From Streptomyces sp. QL37 (GTDB lineage Bacteria; Actinomycetota; Actinomycetes; Streptomycetales; Streptomycetaceae), in the NCBI RefSeq assembly GCF_002941025.1, contig NZ_PTJS01000001.1, forward strand, positions 3,286,001 to 3,350,000: a stretch of 64,000 nucleotides of DNA, written 5' to 3'. The translations under genes were made by a program, and so were the position numbers. The notes beneath the pieces are model-generated. The model made no database searches, was not told where the DNA came from, and saw only the letters and a list, made by a program, of their open reading frames with translations. Below, one piece after another: positions 8,453 to 17,193 of this stretch (its first letter is position 1; the number at the start of each line of letters is the position of its first letter).

Positions 8453-10804
8453 TCAGCCCGTTTCCGGATCCTGACCCTGCTGGTTCTCCCGTTCGTTACC
8501 GGTCGAATAGCCGTTCCTCATGGACTCCTTCATGTCCTGACGGAATTCCTTGTCCTCCTTCGTGTCCCCGGTGTTGCGGTCGAGGAAGTCCTCCATCGGT
8601 GCTTCGGCCGTGGACTCGCCGGCCCGATAGATCTTGTTCCATTCCTCCCTGGTCAGCTCCTCGGCCTTCTCCTTGCTCGCATCGACCGAGTTGTCCGACA
8701 TGTCACCGATGAACTGTCCCGCGAGCTGCTCCAGCCCGCCGCTGGCCGTGTCGGTGGCCAGGGGGATGAGCACGGCGGCCGTCCCGACCGCCGCGGTGGC
8801 CGGCAGGAAGGCGACGCCCGCGGCAATACCCGCCGCCGCGCCGAACTCGACCCACCCGGAGCGCTTGGCTACGGCCTTCTCGTAGTCCTCGTGGCTCTTC
8901 ATGTTGTCGGCCTGGACCTGGTCGGCCCGAGACTGGTCGAGCATGCCCTGGACCTCCGCGCCGACGTGCACGGCCGACCGGGCGCTGCCCTTGTCGATCA
9001 CCCCGTTGGAGTCGACCTGGTTCTCCAGCACACTCCGCGTGTACACCTCTTCCGCGGCCGAGACCGTCGCGTAGGCGTCCGGGTGCTGACCGAGGGCGCT
9101 GAGGAAGCCGCGAGTGATGCTCCTGCCCTCCGTGTCGTCCTCGAAGTCGATGTGACCCTTCGAGTCCTTCGGGGCGAACACACTGTCCGAGTCGCCTTTG
9201 TCCAGCGCCCAGTTGATGTCGTCGATGTAGCCCGCGCCCATGGTGCCCAGGCTGTCGGACATCGCCTCCTGCTCCTTGAGCAGGCCGGCGTCCGCCCCGT
9301 ACTTCTCCATGACCTGCTGCATGACCGCCGCGTTGTCGTCGTCCCGCACCACGCCGGCGTCCGGGTGCCCGGCCGGGTAGCCGAGCGTCGCCGACTCAAG
9401 GGCGTGGCCCAGGGCGTCGGGCATCTGGTTGAGCGACGCCTTGAGCTCGTTCTCATCGAGGGAGTTGACGTCCGGGAAGGACTCCCACTTCTCGTTCCCG
9501 AAGAAGTCGAGGTAGTTCTCGATCGGCGTGTCGCCGTTCTTGCCCAGATCGGCCGTGGCGCCCTTGTTGACCGTGCCGTCCTCGTTGTACGCGGTCGGCG
9601 GGTCGTTGAAGAAGTGCTTCGCCGCGTCCGGGCTGTTGCCGAGCGCTTCCAGCATGGCGGTCGCCGGGTCGTAACCGGCCCCGTTCACACCGGACGGGTT
9701 GAACGGGTTCTTGAAGGGACTGTTCACCACCTTGTTGTCGGCGAACATGTACGGGTCCTTCTGGTGCAGCTGCGCCACGTGCTCGGCGATCGGATTGAGG
9801 AACGCCTTGTCGTAGTTCCCGTACCGCATGATGCCGCCGAGCAGCTGGTAGCCGAACGGCCCGTTGGAGTCGTACTTGGCCAGCGGGACGCGTTCCGTGC
9901 CCATCTTGCGGAGCTCGGGACCCCACTCGTCCGAGAACGCCTTGTCGTGGGAGGCGGTGGCCAGGTTGAGACCCAGGTTCTTCTGGAGTTCCTGGACGTC
10001 CTTGAGCCGCTCCTTGTCGAGCTTGCCGTACTCGTACGTGTCCGTGGAGAGCTGGCCGAAGAACGCGAGGGACTTCTCCGGTCCGAGCTTCTCGTAGAAG
10101 TTCTTCGAGAACTCCACGGACTTGCTGTTGTCCTTCAGCAGTTCGTTGAGCTGCTGAAGCTCGGTGTGGGTGATGTCGCGGCCCTTGGCGGCCAGGTCGG
10201 CGGCCCGGGCCGCCTCCTCCTGGTCCATCTTCGTGTACTTCGGGGCGCTGAAGTCCTTGCGGTCCGTGACGTTGGCTTCGAGGGAGTTCTTGAAGGACAC
10301 GTCGGTGTCGTTGCAGTTGTCGACGATCAGGTCGATCTTCTTCTGCCAGGAGGCGATGTTCTCCTTCTGCTGGCGGACGAGCTCGGGATAGTCGGGGTCG
10401 TGCGCCTTCTGCTGGGCAGGTATGTCCTCCACCGGATGGCGTGCGGTGACCTTGCCGTGTCCGTCAACCTTGATCCCGGCCGCGGGGCCCTCGTGGTCCC
10501 GGATGTCGATCAGGTCGTCCTTGGCCTTCTTGATGGCGTTGTGACCCTCTTCGAGGATCTGCTTCACGCCCTTGGCCTCGGCCGCGGCGTCCGCGACCTC
10601 CTTGACCGTCTTGGCGATGAACGGCTTCGTGACACCGGCGTTGAGGCCGTCCCAGTCCGCCTTGTCCGCCTTGGCCTTCATCCCGTCACGGGCCTCGGTG
10701 GCGAGCCTCTCCAGATCGCCCGCCATCTTCGACCAGTCGTCGACCGCGGTCTTCAACTTCCCCACAGGGGCGTCGACTATGTCCTCGTACTTGAGCGTAC
10801 CCAT
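8453..10804 (-). CDS. Large helical protein with WXG100-like N-terminus (DUF6571-like), paralogue
   Basis: 783 residues, ATG start. The N-terminus (YEDIVDAPVGKLKTAVDDW, then ADKADWDGLNAGVTKPFIAK) aligns almost residue for residue with the 765-aa protein at 2307-4604, as do NPFNPSG-type and FLSALGQHPDAYATVSAAEE segments. Residues ~660-710 contain a hydrophobic Ala/Gly/Val stretch (AAAGIAAGVAFLPATAAVG), probably membrane-inserting, with a second, AVLIPLATDTASGG. The C-terminus is highly charged. No signal peptide, so export by a type VII-like route is possible but not shown. The gene before it encodes a small helical protein that may be its partner; the lipoprotein follows. Confidence 0.72.
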   Translation of the reverse strand: MGTLKYEDIVDAPVGKLKTAVDDWSKMAGDLERLATEARDGMKAKADKADWDGLNAGVTKPFIAKTVKEVADAAAEAKGVKQILEEGHNAIKKAKDDLIDIRDHEGPAAGIKVDGHGKVTARHPVEDIPAQQKAHDPDYPELVRQQKENIASWQKKIDLIVDNCNDTDVSFKNSLEANVTDRKDFSAPKYTKMDQEEAARAADLAAKGRDITHTELQQLNELLKDNSKSVEFSKNFYEKLGPEKSLAFFGQLSTDTYEYGKLDKERLKDVQELQKNLGLNLATASHDKAFSDEWGPELRKMGTERVPLAKYDSNGPFGYQLLGGIMRYGNYDKAFLNPIAEHVAQLHQKDPYMFADNKVVNSPFKNPFNPSGVNGAGYDPATAMLEALGNSPDAAKHFFNDPPTAYNEDGTVNKGATADLGKNGDTPIENYLDFFGNEKWESFPDVNSLDENELKASLNQMPDALGHALESATLGYPAGHPDAGVVRDDDNAAVMQQVMEKYGADAGLLKEQEAMSDSLGTMGAGYIDDINWALDKGDSDSVFAPKDSKGHIDFEDDTEGRSITRGFLSALGQHPDAYATVSAAEEVYTRSVLENQVDSNGVIDKGSARSAVHVGAEVQGMLDQSRADQVQADNMKSHEDYEKAVAKRSGWVEFGAAAGIAAGVAFLPATAAVGTAAVLIPLATDTASGGLEQLAGQFIGDMSDNSVDASKEKAEELTREEWNKIYRAGESTAEAPMEDFLDRNTGDTKEDKEFRQDMKESMRNGYSTGNERENQQGQDPETG

Positions 10805-10818
10805 GTTCCCCCCGCCCC

Positions 10819-11244
10819 CTACTTCATGTATTTCGAAAGCGCGGAGATCGGCGCCAGATCTCCCTGGATCTTCACGTCGTCATTCGAATGCTGGGCCTTG
10901 GTGTAGTCCAGGTGATTCGAAATGTGCGCAAGAGAATCCAGCAGGGTCTTCAGGTGCGTGTTCCAGCGGTCATGCACCTTGAGTACGGCCGAACCGCTCG
11001 TGAAATTGCCGTTGGTGAGCGCGATCGCCGCTTCGAAGGTGGCAGGACGGGCGTGATCGCCCTGCCGGGACACCTTGGTCCGCAGGTCATAGGCGTCATT
11101 TCCGATACGGCCGAGGTCGTCCCGATTGACCACCAGATCACCGGAGCTGCCTCCGCCGCCCTCGGCCGGGACACTGTTGAGCCGCATGGCGCTCCGCGCG
11201 GCCGCAGCCGCTCGCAGTTCGGCCCATTCCTGTTCGAAGGTCAC
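10819..11244 (-). CDS. Small helical WXG100-like partner protein
   Basis: 141 residues. I chose the GTG start (VTFEQEWAELR) because GAGGA lies about six bases upstream; a TTG four codons earlier would overlap that ribosome site. The sequence is two long helices: an N-terminal EWAELRAAAAARS segment, then IGNDAYDLRTKVSRQGDHAR and VLKVHDRWNTHLKTLLDSLAHISNHLDYT. The spacing of hydrophobic residues and the DRW turn resemble ESAT-6/WXG100 helical hairpins. It precedes the 783-aa protein by 14 bases, and the left paralogous module has no counterpart, so this may be the first gene of a complete module. Confidence 0.68.
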   Translation of the reverse strand: MTFEQEWAELRAAAAARSAMRLNSVPAEGGGGSSGDLVVNRDDLGRIGNDAYDLRTKVSRQGDHARPATFEAAIALTNGNFTSGSAVLKVHDRWNTHLKTLLDSLAHISNHLDYTKAQHSNDDVKIQGDLAPISALSKYMK

Positions 11245-11447
11245 GAAATTCCTCAAGTCCGTCCTTACAGACCGCTTCGTCCGAGACAGGCGGCCACCGA
11301 CCTGCTCACCGTATCGGTTTCGCCCTCACCGGCAACGAGCGGACGGGAATTCCGGGACAGGATCGCACCAGGGTCACGCCGCTTCCGGCGAGTAGCGTCC
11401 GGTCCCTTGTCCGGGCCCCGGATTCAACAGGATCGCGGGGAGTTCGT

Positions 11448-11573
11448 GTGGCCGCACGCTTCTTCTTGTTCGCCGTCGCCGCCGCATTCCTCGTCATCGC
11501 GTGGGGCGGGCGTCCTGAGAGCCGGCGAGGACGGGAGGCCCTCGTACAAGGTCTTCGTGGAGCGAGCAGGTGA
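11448..11573 (+). CDS. Possible 41-residue single-span membrane peptide
   Basis: A short open frame from GTG with GGGAG about five bases upstream. It starts MAARFFLFAVAAAFLVIAWG, a good transmembrane helix, followed by a very basic tail (RPESRRGREALVQGLRG). It lies in the 430-base gap between two minus-strand genes. Codon positions are consistent with coding, but the length is too short to be certain. No family recognised. Confidence 0.35.
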   Translation: MAARFFLFAVAAAFLVIAWGGRPESRRGREALVQGLRGASR

Positions 11574-11628
11574 GGGGCACGACTACGGGAGAGCGGCGGG
11601 CAGGTGCGACGACGTCCCGTGGGTGCGG

Positions 11629-11688
11629 TCAGCCCCTGACCTCACCCGCCAGGATCGCGGTCCAGGCGCCGGGGGCGTCCAGAGCTCC
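11629..11688 (-). pseudogene. C-terminal remnant of a DUF397 gene
   Basis: Directly after the glycosyltransferase stop, the same frame continues as GALDAPGAWTAILAGEVRG and then stops. This matches the tail of the intact DUF397 protein at 4807 (AAWTAFVAGAGKG) in spacing and pattern: A-W-T-A, two hydrophobics, A-G, two residues, basic, G, stop. The rest of the DUF397 gene is missing. Read as a decayed or recombined 3-prime end marking the left border of the biosynthetic operon. Confidence 0.4.
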
Positions 11689-12729
11689 TCACTCCTCGGC
11701 CACCGCCCCCGCGACCTCGGCCGCCAGCGCGAGCTGGCGGCGTTGGACGCGGGCGGAGAGGGACCGGACCTGGCGAGCATGGTCGACGGTGGCGCACCAC
11801 AGGAGCTGGGCGAGAACGAAGTGGCGGCCTTCGGGAACCAGGACCAGGTCGGGCCAGAGATCTCCGGGCGCCGTCGCCCGGTGGGTGATCTCGGGGCCCA
11901 GCTCCCCGTGCCATCCAGTGGGAAGGACGAACTCGGGGGTGGTCGACATGCGCTCGTACCATTCAAGGGTGTCCGCGAGGTAGGCGCTGCGGAACTCGTC
12001 GTCGAACTCGCCGCCCCGCAGGCGACGCAGTGCGGCGTGGGCGCGGCGCGCGTCGTCGAAGACCGCGAGCGGTAGGCGATGGCGGCGTACGGTCCGGTGC
12101 CTGCGGGTGGAGCTGTCGTCGAGAAGGGCCGCGGTGTGCGCGTGGACCGTCGTGAAACGCAACCCGAGGCCGGCCATCCGCAGCCACAGGTCCCAGTCCT
12201 CCAGGCCGTCGCCCGCGCGCCAGCCGCCCGCCTCCTCGGCGAGCGGGCGACGGTGCGCGACGCGTGAGGGCTCGAACATCGGACCCAGCATCTGGATCTC
12301 GGGATGCCATACCAGTTCGAGAGGGTCCGAACGCGAGGTGAGCGCCCCGGCCGCGGTCCTGCGCTCACAGCCGGTCGCGACAAGGTCCGCTCCCGCCTCG
12401 AAAGCATCGAGCAGCACCCTCAGATGGTCCGCCCGCCACTCGTCGTCGTGGTCGATGTATGCGGTGAATTCCCCACGGGCCTCCCGCAGGCCGCTCATCC
12501 GCGGGCCGCTCGGATGACCGTGGCGGGGCACACGGAGGAGCCGGATGCGTGGTTCCTGCGCGGCTGCCGCACGCACCCACTCGTCCGTGTCGTCGGTGCT
12601 GCCGTCGGAGACGACGAGCAGTTCCCAGCCGGGGAAGGCCTGCCGGCGGACGGATTCCAGAGTGCGGGTGATCGCCCGGGAGCGGTTGTGCGTGGGACAG
12701 ATGACGGAGAAACGGGGGGCAGGCGTCAT
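11689..12729 (-). CDS. Family 2 glycosyltransferase, last gene of the RiPP operon
   Basis: 346 residues. The ATG overlaps the stop of the LanKC gene by four bases, so it belongs to the biosynthetic operon. A GT-A domain occupies residues 1-~220: RFSVICPTHNRSRAITRTLE, VVSDGSTDDTDEW for nucleotide-sugar binding, and IDHDDEW as the metal-binding acidic motif, then GLEDWDLWLRMA as the acceptor-side ED region. The C-terminal ~100 residues are helical and not recognised. No membrane segment or signal peptide, so it acts in the cytoplasm. Glycosylated class III peptides are known (NAI-112, on Trp), and both precursors here carry Trp at the start of the core, so peptide glycosylation is a reasonable inference but unproven. 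Confidence 0.85.
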   Translation of the reverse strand: MTPAPRFSVICPTHNRSRAITRTLESVRRQAFPGWELLVVSDGSTDDTDEWVRAAAAQEPRIRLLRVPRHGHPSGPRMSGLREARGEFTAYIDHDDEWRADHLRVLLDAFEAGADLVATGCERRTAAGALTSRSDPLELVWHPEIQMLGPMFEPSRVAHRRPLAEEAGGWRAGDGLEDWDLWLRMAGLGLRFTTVHAHTAALLDDSSTRRHRTVRRHRLPLAVFDDARRAHAALRRLRGGEFDDEFRSAYLADTLEWYERMSTTPEFVLPTGWHGELGPEITHRATAPGDLWPDLVLVPEGRHFVLAQLLWCATVDHARQVRSLSARVQRRQLALAAEVAGAVAEE

Positions 12730-15461
12730 GCCGGGACGCCCTCAGCGGCGATCCGGCTCTCCTGGCCGGTGGCGCGGCTCACGCGGCCGGTGAGAAACGG
12801 CAGGCCGGTGTCCTTGCCGGTGAGGACGGTCTCGACAGTGAGCAGGACACCGGCGGTCCCGGTGGCGAAGTCCGTGGAGAGCCGCAGACACTGGTCACCG
12901 AGGAAGGCCGGGGCTCCGGCGTGTGGAGCCGCGTGAAGCCCGAGAGCCGCGAGGTGCGAGGGCAGAGCGGAGGGCACGTCGGCTGCGGATGCGGACGGAG
13001 CGCCGGATACGTCCGCCGTCCCCAGCCTGTGCTGCGCCAGCATCGCCCCCGCCCGTCCCGTGAACACTCCGGAGTGACTGAAGAAGGGTGCGGCAAGTCG
13101 CTCACCCAGCGTGGTGCGTGCAAGGGCGAGTTCGGGGTCCTCCCGGTGGGCGAGCACCGCGTCGACGACGAGTGCCAGGCCCGCACCGCCGTTGATCACC
13201 GGAACGGACCACGCGGCGTGCGGCGTCCTCGCCGTCGGGTCGGCCGCCCAGCCGCTCTCGGCGAGGTCGGTGCGGAGTGCCTCGACAGCTTGATCGAGGT
13301 ACTTCGGTTCGTCGGTGTGGGCGAACAGACGGCACAGGAAGAGTGCCTGCCCCGAACCCCCGTGGAGCAGGCCGTGGCGGCGCCTGCCGCCCTGGGCGAA
13401 GCCGGTGATGCGGTTGGCGAGGCGCACGGCGCGCTCGATTCCGTCCGGCTCGCCGTACTTCTCCGCGAAGTGCAACAGGGTGAGCCCGATTCCGGCTCTG
13501 CCGCGGAAGAGGCTGTCGTCCAGGTCCGCGTCAGAAGCGGTCCAGCGAGCGGCGGCACGCTCCAGGAGTTCCGCGGCAGGCCTGCGCAGCCCGAGCGAAT
13601 CCAGGGCGAAGGCGATCCCGCACAGACCGTCGTAGAAGCCGGGATCCTCGACCCGCTCACCGGCGCGGACGAGCCAGTCGACGTGGTCGGCGGGCACCTC
13701 GACACCGGCCTGTGAGAGCGCCCAGACCACGCCCGCGGCACCGAACGCGAGGTTCGCGCCACCGCCGGAACCGTGGAACTGCTCGATGTCACCGGGATAG
13801 AGCCGGTCGGAGCGCTCGGGCGACGCGGCGGCCAGGATGCCGTCGGCGAGGCGCTGCCGCAGCTCGGGCCAGCCTTCGGCGTCGGGGCCCGCGACCGGCC
13901 AGGAGGACGTGTCGCCGAAGGCGTCGGCGGTGGCGGGGTCCGCGGCCGGGCGAGGGGACACGGGAGCCTCGGCGGTACCGCTGACGACTGCGCGGGCCTC
14001 GGCGCCACCGGTCACGCTCGCGGCCGCGGCGTCGCCCTGGGGGGCGTGTCCGGCCGGGGGCGCCAGGTCGTCCCGCACCCGTTCGGCGAAGTCCTCCGGC
14101 ACGGGGAAGACGTCGGCGATCAGGGAGAGGAACTGCTCCGCCTTCTCCGACGACCACGGCAGAACCTGGGTGAGCGGCAGGAAGACCCCCAGGCGGAGGC
14201 AGCCCATGGCGTATCTGTCGACGTCCACGCCGGTGTACCCGGCCGGGGCTTGGTAGCCGGGCGCCGCCATGGCCTGCGGGGCCGCCGCCACCACCTCGCT
14301 GCTCGCCTCCAGGTCGATGAAGACGACTCCGCCGTCGGGGCGCAGGAGAACGTTGTTCGGGTGGAGGTCGCCGAAGACGACACCACGCGCGTGCAGGTCA
14401 CGGACGCCGTGTTCGACCCTGTCGAGGGTGTCCAGCGCCCAGCGGGCGTAGGCGGCGTAGTCCTCGGGTGTTGCGGGCTCGGCGGCGAGGAGGGGGTTAC
14501 GCTCCTGCATCTCCTGGCCGAGCGCCTTGCCCTCGACGTACTCGCGGACGAGGTAGTAGTGCTCGTGGCCCTTGCGGAATTCGGCGTGTGCGGGCATGCA
14601 GTCGAGCCCCGCGAGCCGCCGGATCGCCCAGTACTCGTTGCGCAGGCGGGCCACGGCGTCGGAGCCTGCGGCGTCGAGACCGGCGAGCGGGCGCGCTTCC
14701 TTGAGCAGAACGGTCGCGTCGGTGCGGGTGTCGGTGGCGAGGTAGACGCCGCCGCCGTTGGAGAAGTGCAACGCCTTGACCGGGCGGTACGGGAAGTCGG
14801 TGAGGGCTGCGCTGTTACGCGCCTCCAGCGCCTCCTGGAGCCGGTCGGGCAGGGTCACCCAGGCGGGTGGCCGGAAACCGGGGCCGCGCACGTCGGGCAC
14901 CCAGTTTCCGGACGGGTCCTTGATGCAGTGGACGAGTTCGCCCGAGGGGCCCCGGACGAGATGCGCTACGAAGCCGCCGTAGCGCACGTAGAGCGGTCCC
15001 GAACGCCAGCGCAGGTCGCTGAGTATGTACGGCCCCGTCTCACCGGTGAGCAGGTCGTCGAGGTCGTCGAGGAGCCGCGTGAGCATCTCCTCGTCCAGGG
15101 AGTAGAGCGTGACGAACTTGCCGCTGCTCCCCCGGTCCCCGTATTTGCCGCTGCGGCGCACCAGCACGGCGGCGCTCCGGAGGAACTTGAAGTACACCCC
15201 GTGCTCCAGGCAGTAGTCGCGCACGAGGCGACTGATTCGCTCAGCGTTCTCCGGGGTCGCCGTCACATGGATCTTCCAGCCCTGCTCGGGCAGTTCTGCC
15301 CCCGGAGGGCGGAAGATGACCCAGTCCTCGTTGGCGCCTCGGGTCCACCCCTCGGGGAGTGGGACGCGCGCGGCGGGGAAGTCGTCCTCGGCACCGCCGA
15401 GAGCCTGCACGTCGTAGAAGACCTCGCCGGGCCGGCAGAAGGTCAGGTACCGGAAGTCCAT
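12726..15461 (-). CDS. lanKC: Class III lanthipeptide synthetase (LanKC)
   Basis: 911 residues from the ATG of MDFRYLTFCRPG, the canonical LanKC start; an open extension upstream lacks similarity. Three domains in order: phospho-Ser/Thr lyase (~1-200, with YGDRGSSGKF near residue 110), Ser/Thr kinase (~220-500, LLKEARPL near 253, FGDLHPNN near 364 as the HxDxxxxN loop, FIDLEAS as the DFG equivalent), and a LanC-like domain (~560-900, with HGLLHGGSGQALFL and INGGAGLAL), which in class III lacks the zinc ligands. It phosphorylates and eliminates Ser/Thr to dehydro residues and, when Cys is available, closes thioether rings. Here it sits in a daptide operon whose precursors have no Cys, so dehydration alone is the likely outcome. 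Confidence 0.92.
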   Translation of the reverse strand: MDFRYLTFCRPGEVFYDVQALGGAEDDFPAARVPLPEGWTRGANEDWVIFRPPGAELPEQGWKIHVTATPENAERISRLVRDYCLEHGVYFKFLRSAAVLVRRSGKYGDRGSSGKFVTLYSLDEEMLTRLLDDLDDLLTGETGPYILSDLRWRSGPLYVRYGGFVAHLVRGPSGELVHCIKDPSGNWVPDVRGPGFRPPAWVTLPDRLQEALEARNSAALTDFPYRPVKALHFSNGGGVYLATDTRTDATVLLKEARPLAGLDAAGSDAVARLRNEYWAIRRLAGLDCMPAHAEFRKGHEHYYLVREYVEGKALGQEMQERNPLLAAEPATPEDYAAYARWALDTLDRVEHGVRDLHARGVVFGDLHPNNVLLRPDGGVVFIDLEASSEVVAAAPQAMAAPGYQAPAGYTGVDVDRYAMGCLRLGVFLPLTQVLPWSSEKAEQFLSLIADVFPVPEDFAERVRDDLAPPAGHAPQGDAAAASVTGGAEARAVVSGTAEAPVSPRPAADPATADAFGDTSSWPVAGPDAEGWPELRQRLADGILAAASPERSDRLYPGDIEQFHGSGGGANLAFGAAGVVWALSQAGVEVPADHVDWLVRAGERVEDPGFYDGLCGIAFALDSLGLRRPAAELLERAAARWTASDADLDDSLFRGRAGIGLTLLHFAEKYGEPDGIERAVRLANRITGFAQGGRRRHGLLHGGSGQALFLCRLFAHTDEPKYLDQAVEALRTDLAESGWAADPTARTPHAAWSVPVINGGAGLALVVDAVLAHREDPELALARTTLGERLAAPFFSHSGVFTGRAGAMLAQHRLGTADVSGAPSASAADVPSALPSHLAALGLHAAPHAGAPAFLGDQCLRLSTDFATGTAGVLLTVETVLTGKDTGLPFLTGRVSRATGQESRIAAEGVPA

Positions 15462-15534
15462 CAGGGTCTCCTCGCGACCGCCACGGCGGCCGCCGGGCGG
15501 AGTTGTCACGTCGATCGGCTGGGGTGCGTCCCCG

Positions 15535-17178
15535 TCACCAGCGGAAGGCAGGCAACACGTACTTGGTGAAGATCCACTGCCCGGCAGGCATCCGGCCCGC
15601 GTCCACCACGGCACCGCCCAGGTCGTCCTCGGGGGTCTTCGCGAGCCGCAGCGGGTATCCGTCCGCAGGGGTCGGCAGCATGTCGGCGCGTACCGGCAGG
15701 AAGGCGGAGAGCGGAGCCGTGGTCGCGGTGGCCCGGTCGTCGGCTATCACACCGTGTCCGGTCTCGCTCTTGGTGGCCACGCCCACCTGGTAGAGCCGTA
15801 CCGTCACGCCCTCCTTGATCACCGACCGGTCGGCGGACGGCGGAAGCAGCAGTTCGGCCCTCCCTCCGTCCCGTACGGTGTACCCCGCGCTCACCGTGTA
15901 CGGGACCTCGACGAGCGCGAGCACGGTGGTGAGCGCCGCGGTGAGCAGGACGGCCACGGCGCCGATACGGATCGCGCCCGCACCCCCCGCACGCGCTTCC
16001 CGGGCGACCCGGACGAAGCCGCGTACGAGGTGGTACCCGAGATAGCCGACCCCGCACAGCATGAGCGTGGCGCCGACGACACCGATGCGCTGCAGCGTGT
16101 CGCCCCACAGCCCGACAGCCGTCGCGATCATGTACAGCGGGAAGGCCATGGAGGCGAGACCGAACGGCACCGTCCAGCGGCCGAGTTCAGGCAGCTCACG
16201 TTCGTGGCGGCTGCCGAAGAGCACGCGGGCGACCCTGCGACGGGCGTCGGTCAGCGCCCGGTCCCTCAGATGCGGGACGTCGAGGTGGCTCATCAACGCG
16301 ATGTAGCCGTCGAGTTTGACGAACGGCATGAGGTTGAGCAGACCCGCGATGTAGGTGACGAAGGCGAAGACGAGCAGCCCGTCCCGTGCGGCGCCGGAGA
16401 AGAAGAGAGAGGCGACGGCGGCGCCGCCGGCGATGACTACCTGCGTGACGATCCCGGCGAGGGCCACCGCGACACGCTGACTCCTGCGCGGCAGTCGCCA
16501 ACCGTCGGTGACGTCGCAGAAGAAGGCGGGCGACAGGTAGAAGAGCATCACGCCCATCCGGCCCGGACGTCCCCCGTGGTGGGTGAGGACCGCGCCATGT
16601 CCGAACTCGTGCACGGCGGTCGTGGCCAGGATGCCCAGGAAGACGGCCAGGTAGGTGCCAAGTCCGAGCGGCTGCCCCAAGGCGTCGCCGAGACGGGCCG
16701 ACTGACCGGCGAGCACGAGCAGCCCGGTCAGCGCGAGCACAACGGCTGCCGCCACTCCGGCCCGCCCCGTCAGCGCACGCACAAGCGGTGAGATCCGTAG
16801 CAGCATGCGCTCGGGCCGTACGAGGGTGAACTGGAGGGTCATCGGGGGGACGAGCTTGAAGCGACGGTCGCTCTTGCGCACGGCCTCACCGTTGTCGAGC
16901 AGCTTCCCGGCGGCGAGCTTCTCGACGGCTTCCGCGACCGCGCCGACCGTCCACGGTGGCCCGAGGATCTCCGCGAGCAGGGTGTGATCGCGGGTCCCGT
17001 TGAGCGCCAGGGCGAGGCGGGCCAGGTCGGACTGGACCCGGAAGTACCGCGTCTGACCCTGCTGGATCAGCCACGGCGCCCCTGCCTCGGCCGGTTCGTG
17101 CACGGAGACGTCGGCAGCGAGCCGAGGGCGGTCCAGGAGCTCGGGAGGGACGGGGGGCGTCTCGGTCTTGGTGGACAA
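15535..17178 (-). CDS. mpaP: Daptide-type intramembrane M50 metalloprotease with PqqD-like N-terminus
   Basis: 547 residues, TTG start 15 bases after the ABC permease. Residues ~1-110 (LIQQGQTRYFRVQSDLARL, then a short helix and GKLLDNG) have the layout of a PqqD-like RiPP recognition element, so this protein may bind the leader itself. The rest is a polytopic membrane protein with the zinc motif HEFGH near residue 190 and the second motif LMPFVKLDGY near 285, both typical of M50 site-2 protease-like enzymes. A C-terminal extramembrane domain of ~130 residues follows the last helix. In daptide clusters the MpaP family removes the leader during or before export. Next to the exporter genes, which supports that role. 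Confidence 0.85.
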   Translation of the reverse strand: MSTKTETPPVPPELLDRPRLAADVSVHEPAEAGAPWLIQQGQTRYFRVQSDLARLALALNGTRDHTLLAEILGPPWTVGAVAEAVEKLAAGKLLDNGEAVRKSDRRFKLVPPMTLQFTLVRPERMLLRISPLVRALTGRAGVAAAVVLALTGLLVLAGQSARLGDALGQPLGLGTYLAVFLGILATTAVHEFGHGAVLTHHGGRPGRMGVMLFYLSPAFFCDVTDGWRLPRRSQRVAVALAGIVTQVVIAGGAAVASLFFSGAARDGLLVFAFVTYIAGLLNLMPFVKLDGYIALMSHLDVPHLRDRALTDARRRVARVLFGSRHERELPELGRWTVPFGLASMAFPLYMIATAVGLWGDTLQRIGVVGATLMLCGVGYLGYHLVRGFVRVAREARAGGAGAIRIGAVAVLLTAALTTVLALVEVPYTVSAGYTVRDGGRAELLLPPSADRSVIKEGVTVRLYQVGVATKSETGHGVIADDRATATTAPLSAFLPVRADMLPTPADGYPLRLAKTPEDDLGGAVVDAGRMPAGQWIFTKYVLPAFRW

Positions 17179-17193
17179 TGCGATCTGCCTGCC

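Noticed and set aside
7391..10906. An 1171-residue open frame on the plus strand
   Set aside because: It is fully antisense to the 783-aa WXG100-like protein gene and its lipoprotein; its composition (Arg, Val, Leu, Gly and His-rich) is typical of the shadow frame of a GC-rich gene and it has no domain.
975..11700. Genomic island inserted at tRNA-Cys
   Set aside because: No integrase, excisionase or second copy of the tRNA end was seen, so integration at this site is not supported beyond lower GC in the first genes.
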